From a bacterium (GTDB lineage: Bacteria; Actinomycetota; Thermoleophilia; Solirubrobacterales; 70-9): a stretch of DNA of 64,000 bases. Location of the stretch: assembly GCA_023251935.1 (NCBI GenBank), contig JAHEXV010000004.1, positions 1 through 64,000 of the forward strand, written 5' to 3'. The translations under genes were made by a program, and so were the position numbers. Shown piece by piece: positions 62,210-64,000 of this stretch. Within the stretch, counting starts at the first letter, position 1. Every line of letters starts with the position of its first letter. The notes beneath the pieces were generated by a model, which made no database searches, was not told where the DNA came from, and saw only the letters and a list, made by a program, of their open reading frames with translations.

Positions 62210-62473
62210 CGGCTACCCGCCCGCGGCTCGGGCGCCGACGCCGATCACGCCCTCGGGCGCCGGGGGGCCGATCGCGAGAGCGAACTGGTCGGATGCCGTG
62301 AGTCTGGGGGCGTCGTTCACGTTGATCTGGATAGAGGGTTGACTGCCACCGACAGCCAGGCTAATCGACCATCGCACGGCAGCCCGCCACCAACTGATCA
62401 TGTCCCTGGATCAAACGCGCCGATTCGGCACAGCTTGTGCCGAAGCCCTCCGAGGAGCGGAGCGGTCCGCCTG

Positions 62474-64000
62474 ATGCGCCAGGTCGCCCGACGGCTCAAG
62501 GACGGAAGCCTCGACCTGGTGGAGGTACCCGATCCCGCCCCCGGACCTGGTGCGGTCTCGGTCCGGGTGGAGGCTTCGGTGCTGAGCGCCGGGACGGAAC
62601 GGGCGACGCTCGACGTCGCCCGCAAGGGCTTGGTCGCGAAGGCGCGGGCGCGCCCGGACCAGGCGCGGCAGGTTGTCGAGCGGATGCGCCAGGACGGCGT
62701 TCGATCGACCGTCAACCTGGTTCGCCAGAGGCTGGAGGAGCTCGGGCCGCTGGGCTACAGCGCCGCCGGCGTCGTGATCGAGGCGGGACCCGAGACGCGC
62801 GGCCTGTCGCCGGGTGATCGGGTGGCGATCGCCGGCGGCGGCTTCGCGAGCCACGCCGAGGTCGACGTCGTCCCGTCGCTGCTCTGCGCCAGGGTGCCGG
62901 ACGGCGTGGAGCCGGAGGACGCGGCCTTCGCCACCGTGGGGGCCGTGGCGCTGAACGGCTTCCGCCGGGCCGAGCTCCAGGTCGGGTCCACGGTCGCGGT
63001 GATCGGGCTCGGCCTGATCGGTCAGCTGGCGGTGCGGATTGCCCGGGCGGCGGGATGCCGCGTCCTCGCCGTGGACCTGAGCCGCGAGCTGGTCGAGCTC
63101 GCGCGGTCGGCGGGCGCCGAGGCCGTGGTTCGCTCGGAGCTCGAGACGGGATCCCGGTGGGAGGCGTCGGCCGATGCCGTCCTGGTCTGCGCGGCCACCG
63201 ATTCGAGCGATCCGGCGCTCCTGGCGGCGAGCCTGGCGCGAGACCGGGGCCGTGTGGTGATCGTCGGGGATGTGCGGATGGAGCTTCCTCGGGCGCCGTT
63301 TTACGACAAGGAACTCGAGCTGCGGCTCTCGCGGTCCTACGGACCCGGCCGCTACGACCCGAGCTACGAGCTTCACGGCCTCGATTACCCGATCGGCCAC
63401 GTTCGCTGGACCGAGCAGCGGAACATGAGCGCCTTCCTCGAGCTGGTCGCGGATGGGAAGCTGGCGCCCTCGGAGCTGGTCACCCATCGGTTCGCCTTCG
63501 CGGAGGCGGAGAGCGCGTTCGAGCTGCTCCAGTCGGGCGCGCCGGTGGTCGGGATCGTCTTGCGATACGCGGAGAACGGCGCCAAGGAGCGCCGCGCCGA
63601 CGCGCCGCCGCGCCGCCGGGTCGCCCCGGCGCGCGGGCCACGCGCCCGGGTGGGCCTGATCGGGGCTGGGTCCTTCGCCACCGGGACCCTGATCCCGGGC
63701 CTGCGCGAGGCCGGGCTCGAGCTCGTCGCCATCGCCTCCGCGTCGGGCCTCTCGGCGGAGAGCGCGCGGCGCCAGTTCGGGTTCGAGTCGGCTCACGCCG
63801 ACGCGGATGAGGTGATCGAGCGCGACGACCTGGACCTGGTTGCGATCGCGACCCGCCACGACTCCCACGCCCAGATCGCGGCGCGGGCGCTCGAGGCGGG
63901 CAGGGCCGTCTACGTCGAGAAGCCGCTGGCTCTCGACGCCGACGGGCTGCGGCGAGTCCGCGAGGCGCAACGGCGCACGGGGGCGCCGCTGGTCGTGGGC
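62474..64000 (+). CDS. Bi-domain oxidoreductase: zinc-type alcohol dehydrogenase fused to Gfo/Idh/MocA; truncated by window end
   Basis: Own translation: MRQVARRLKDGSLDLVEVPDPAPGPGAVSVRVEASVLSAGTERATLDVARKGL...VGSTVAVIGLGLIGQLAVRIARAAGC...RARVGLIGAGSFATGTLIPGLREAGL...YVEKPLALDADGL; absent from the ORF list because it runs off the end. Confidence 0.88.
   Translation, partial: MRQVARRLKDGSLDLVEVPDPAPGPGAVSVRVEASVLSAGTERATLDVARKGLVAKARARPDQARQVVERMRQDGVRSTVNLVRQRLEELGPLGYSAAGVVIEAGPETRGLSPGDRVAIAGGGFASHAEVDVVPSLLCARVPDGVEPEDAAFATVGAVALNGFRRAELQVGSTVAVIGLGLIGQLAVRIARAAGCRVLAVDLSRELVELARSAGAEAVVRSELETGSRWEASADAVLVCAATDSSDPALLAASLARDRGRVVIVGDVRMELPRAPFYDKELELRLSRSYGPGRYDPSYELHGLDYPIGHVRWTEQRNMSAFLELVADGKLAPSELVTHRFAFAEAESAFELLQSGAPVVGIVLRYAENGAKERRADAPPRRRVAPARGPRARVGLIGAGSFATGTLIPGLREAGLELVAIASASGLSAESARRQFGFESAHADADEVIERDDLDLVAIATRHDSHAQIAARALEAGRAVYVEKPLALDADGLRRVREAQRRTGAPLVVG

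Noticed and set aside
62411-63970. 519-aa minus-strand ORF
   Set aside because: Antisense to the clearly coding bi-domain oxidoreductase on the plus strand.

Overview
High-GC window with long antisense shadow ORFs, typical of a deep-branching actinobacterium (perhaps Thermoleophilia/Solirubrobacterales; inference only). Most of it is chromosomal housekeeping and metabolic sequence: ccmE/ccmF, secG, lexA, rnpB, glnA, a class III aminotransferase, an MMPL exporter with divergent MarR, a 2-oxoacid:ferredoxin oxidoreductase pair, sucCD plus a small ferredoxin, GTP-type pckG, ethylmalonyl-CoA-pathway-like genes (mcl, acyl-CoA dehydrogenase, MaoC, ecm), a large subtilase, clpS, and a polysaccharide cluster at the right end that runs off the window. 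RNA features: one tRNA-Leu(GAG), RNase P RNA with a terminator, and a probable c-di-AMP (ydaO-type) riboswitch in front of a cell-wall RlpA-like gene. Main items for a second look: (1) a 59-bp duplication of the tRNA-Leu 3' part bracketing a 1.4-kb integrase-less segment; (2) a LexA/SOS box touching the start codon of a radical-SAM gene that carries a 2-nt frameshift inside its CxxxCxxC motif; (3) the dispersed ethylmalonyl-CoA-pathway-like genes; (4) the riboswitch; (5) an XRE/nucleotidyltransferase toxin-antitoxin-like pair with a palindromic operator next to a decayed gene; (6) families with altered active-site signatures (Cys-type CcmE, Cys-less AhpD-like protein, sugar nucleotidyltransferase lacking the GGxGTR motif). 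I saw no CRISPR array, transposase or prophage. No clearly new multi-gene system is demonstrated; the tRNA-bracketed segment is the best candidate for something undescribed.
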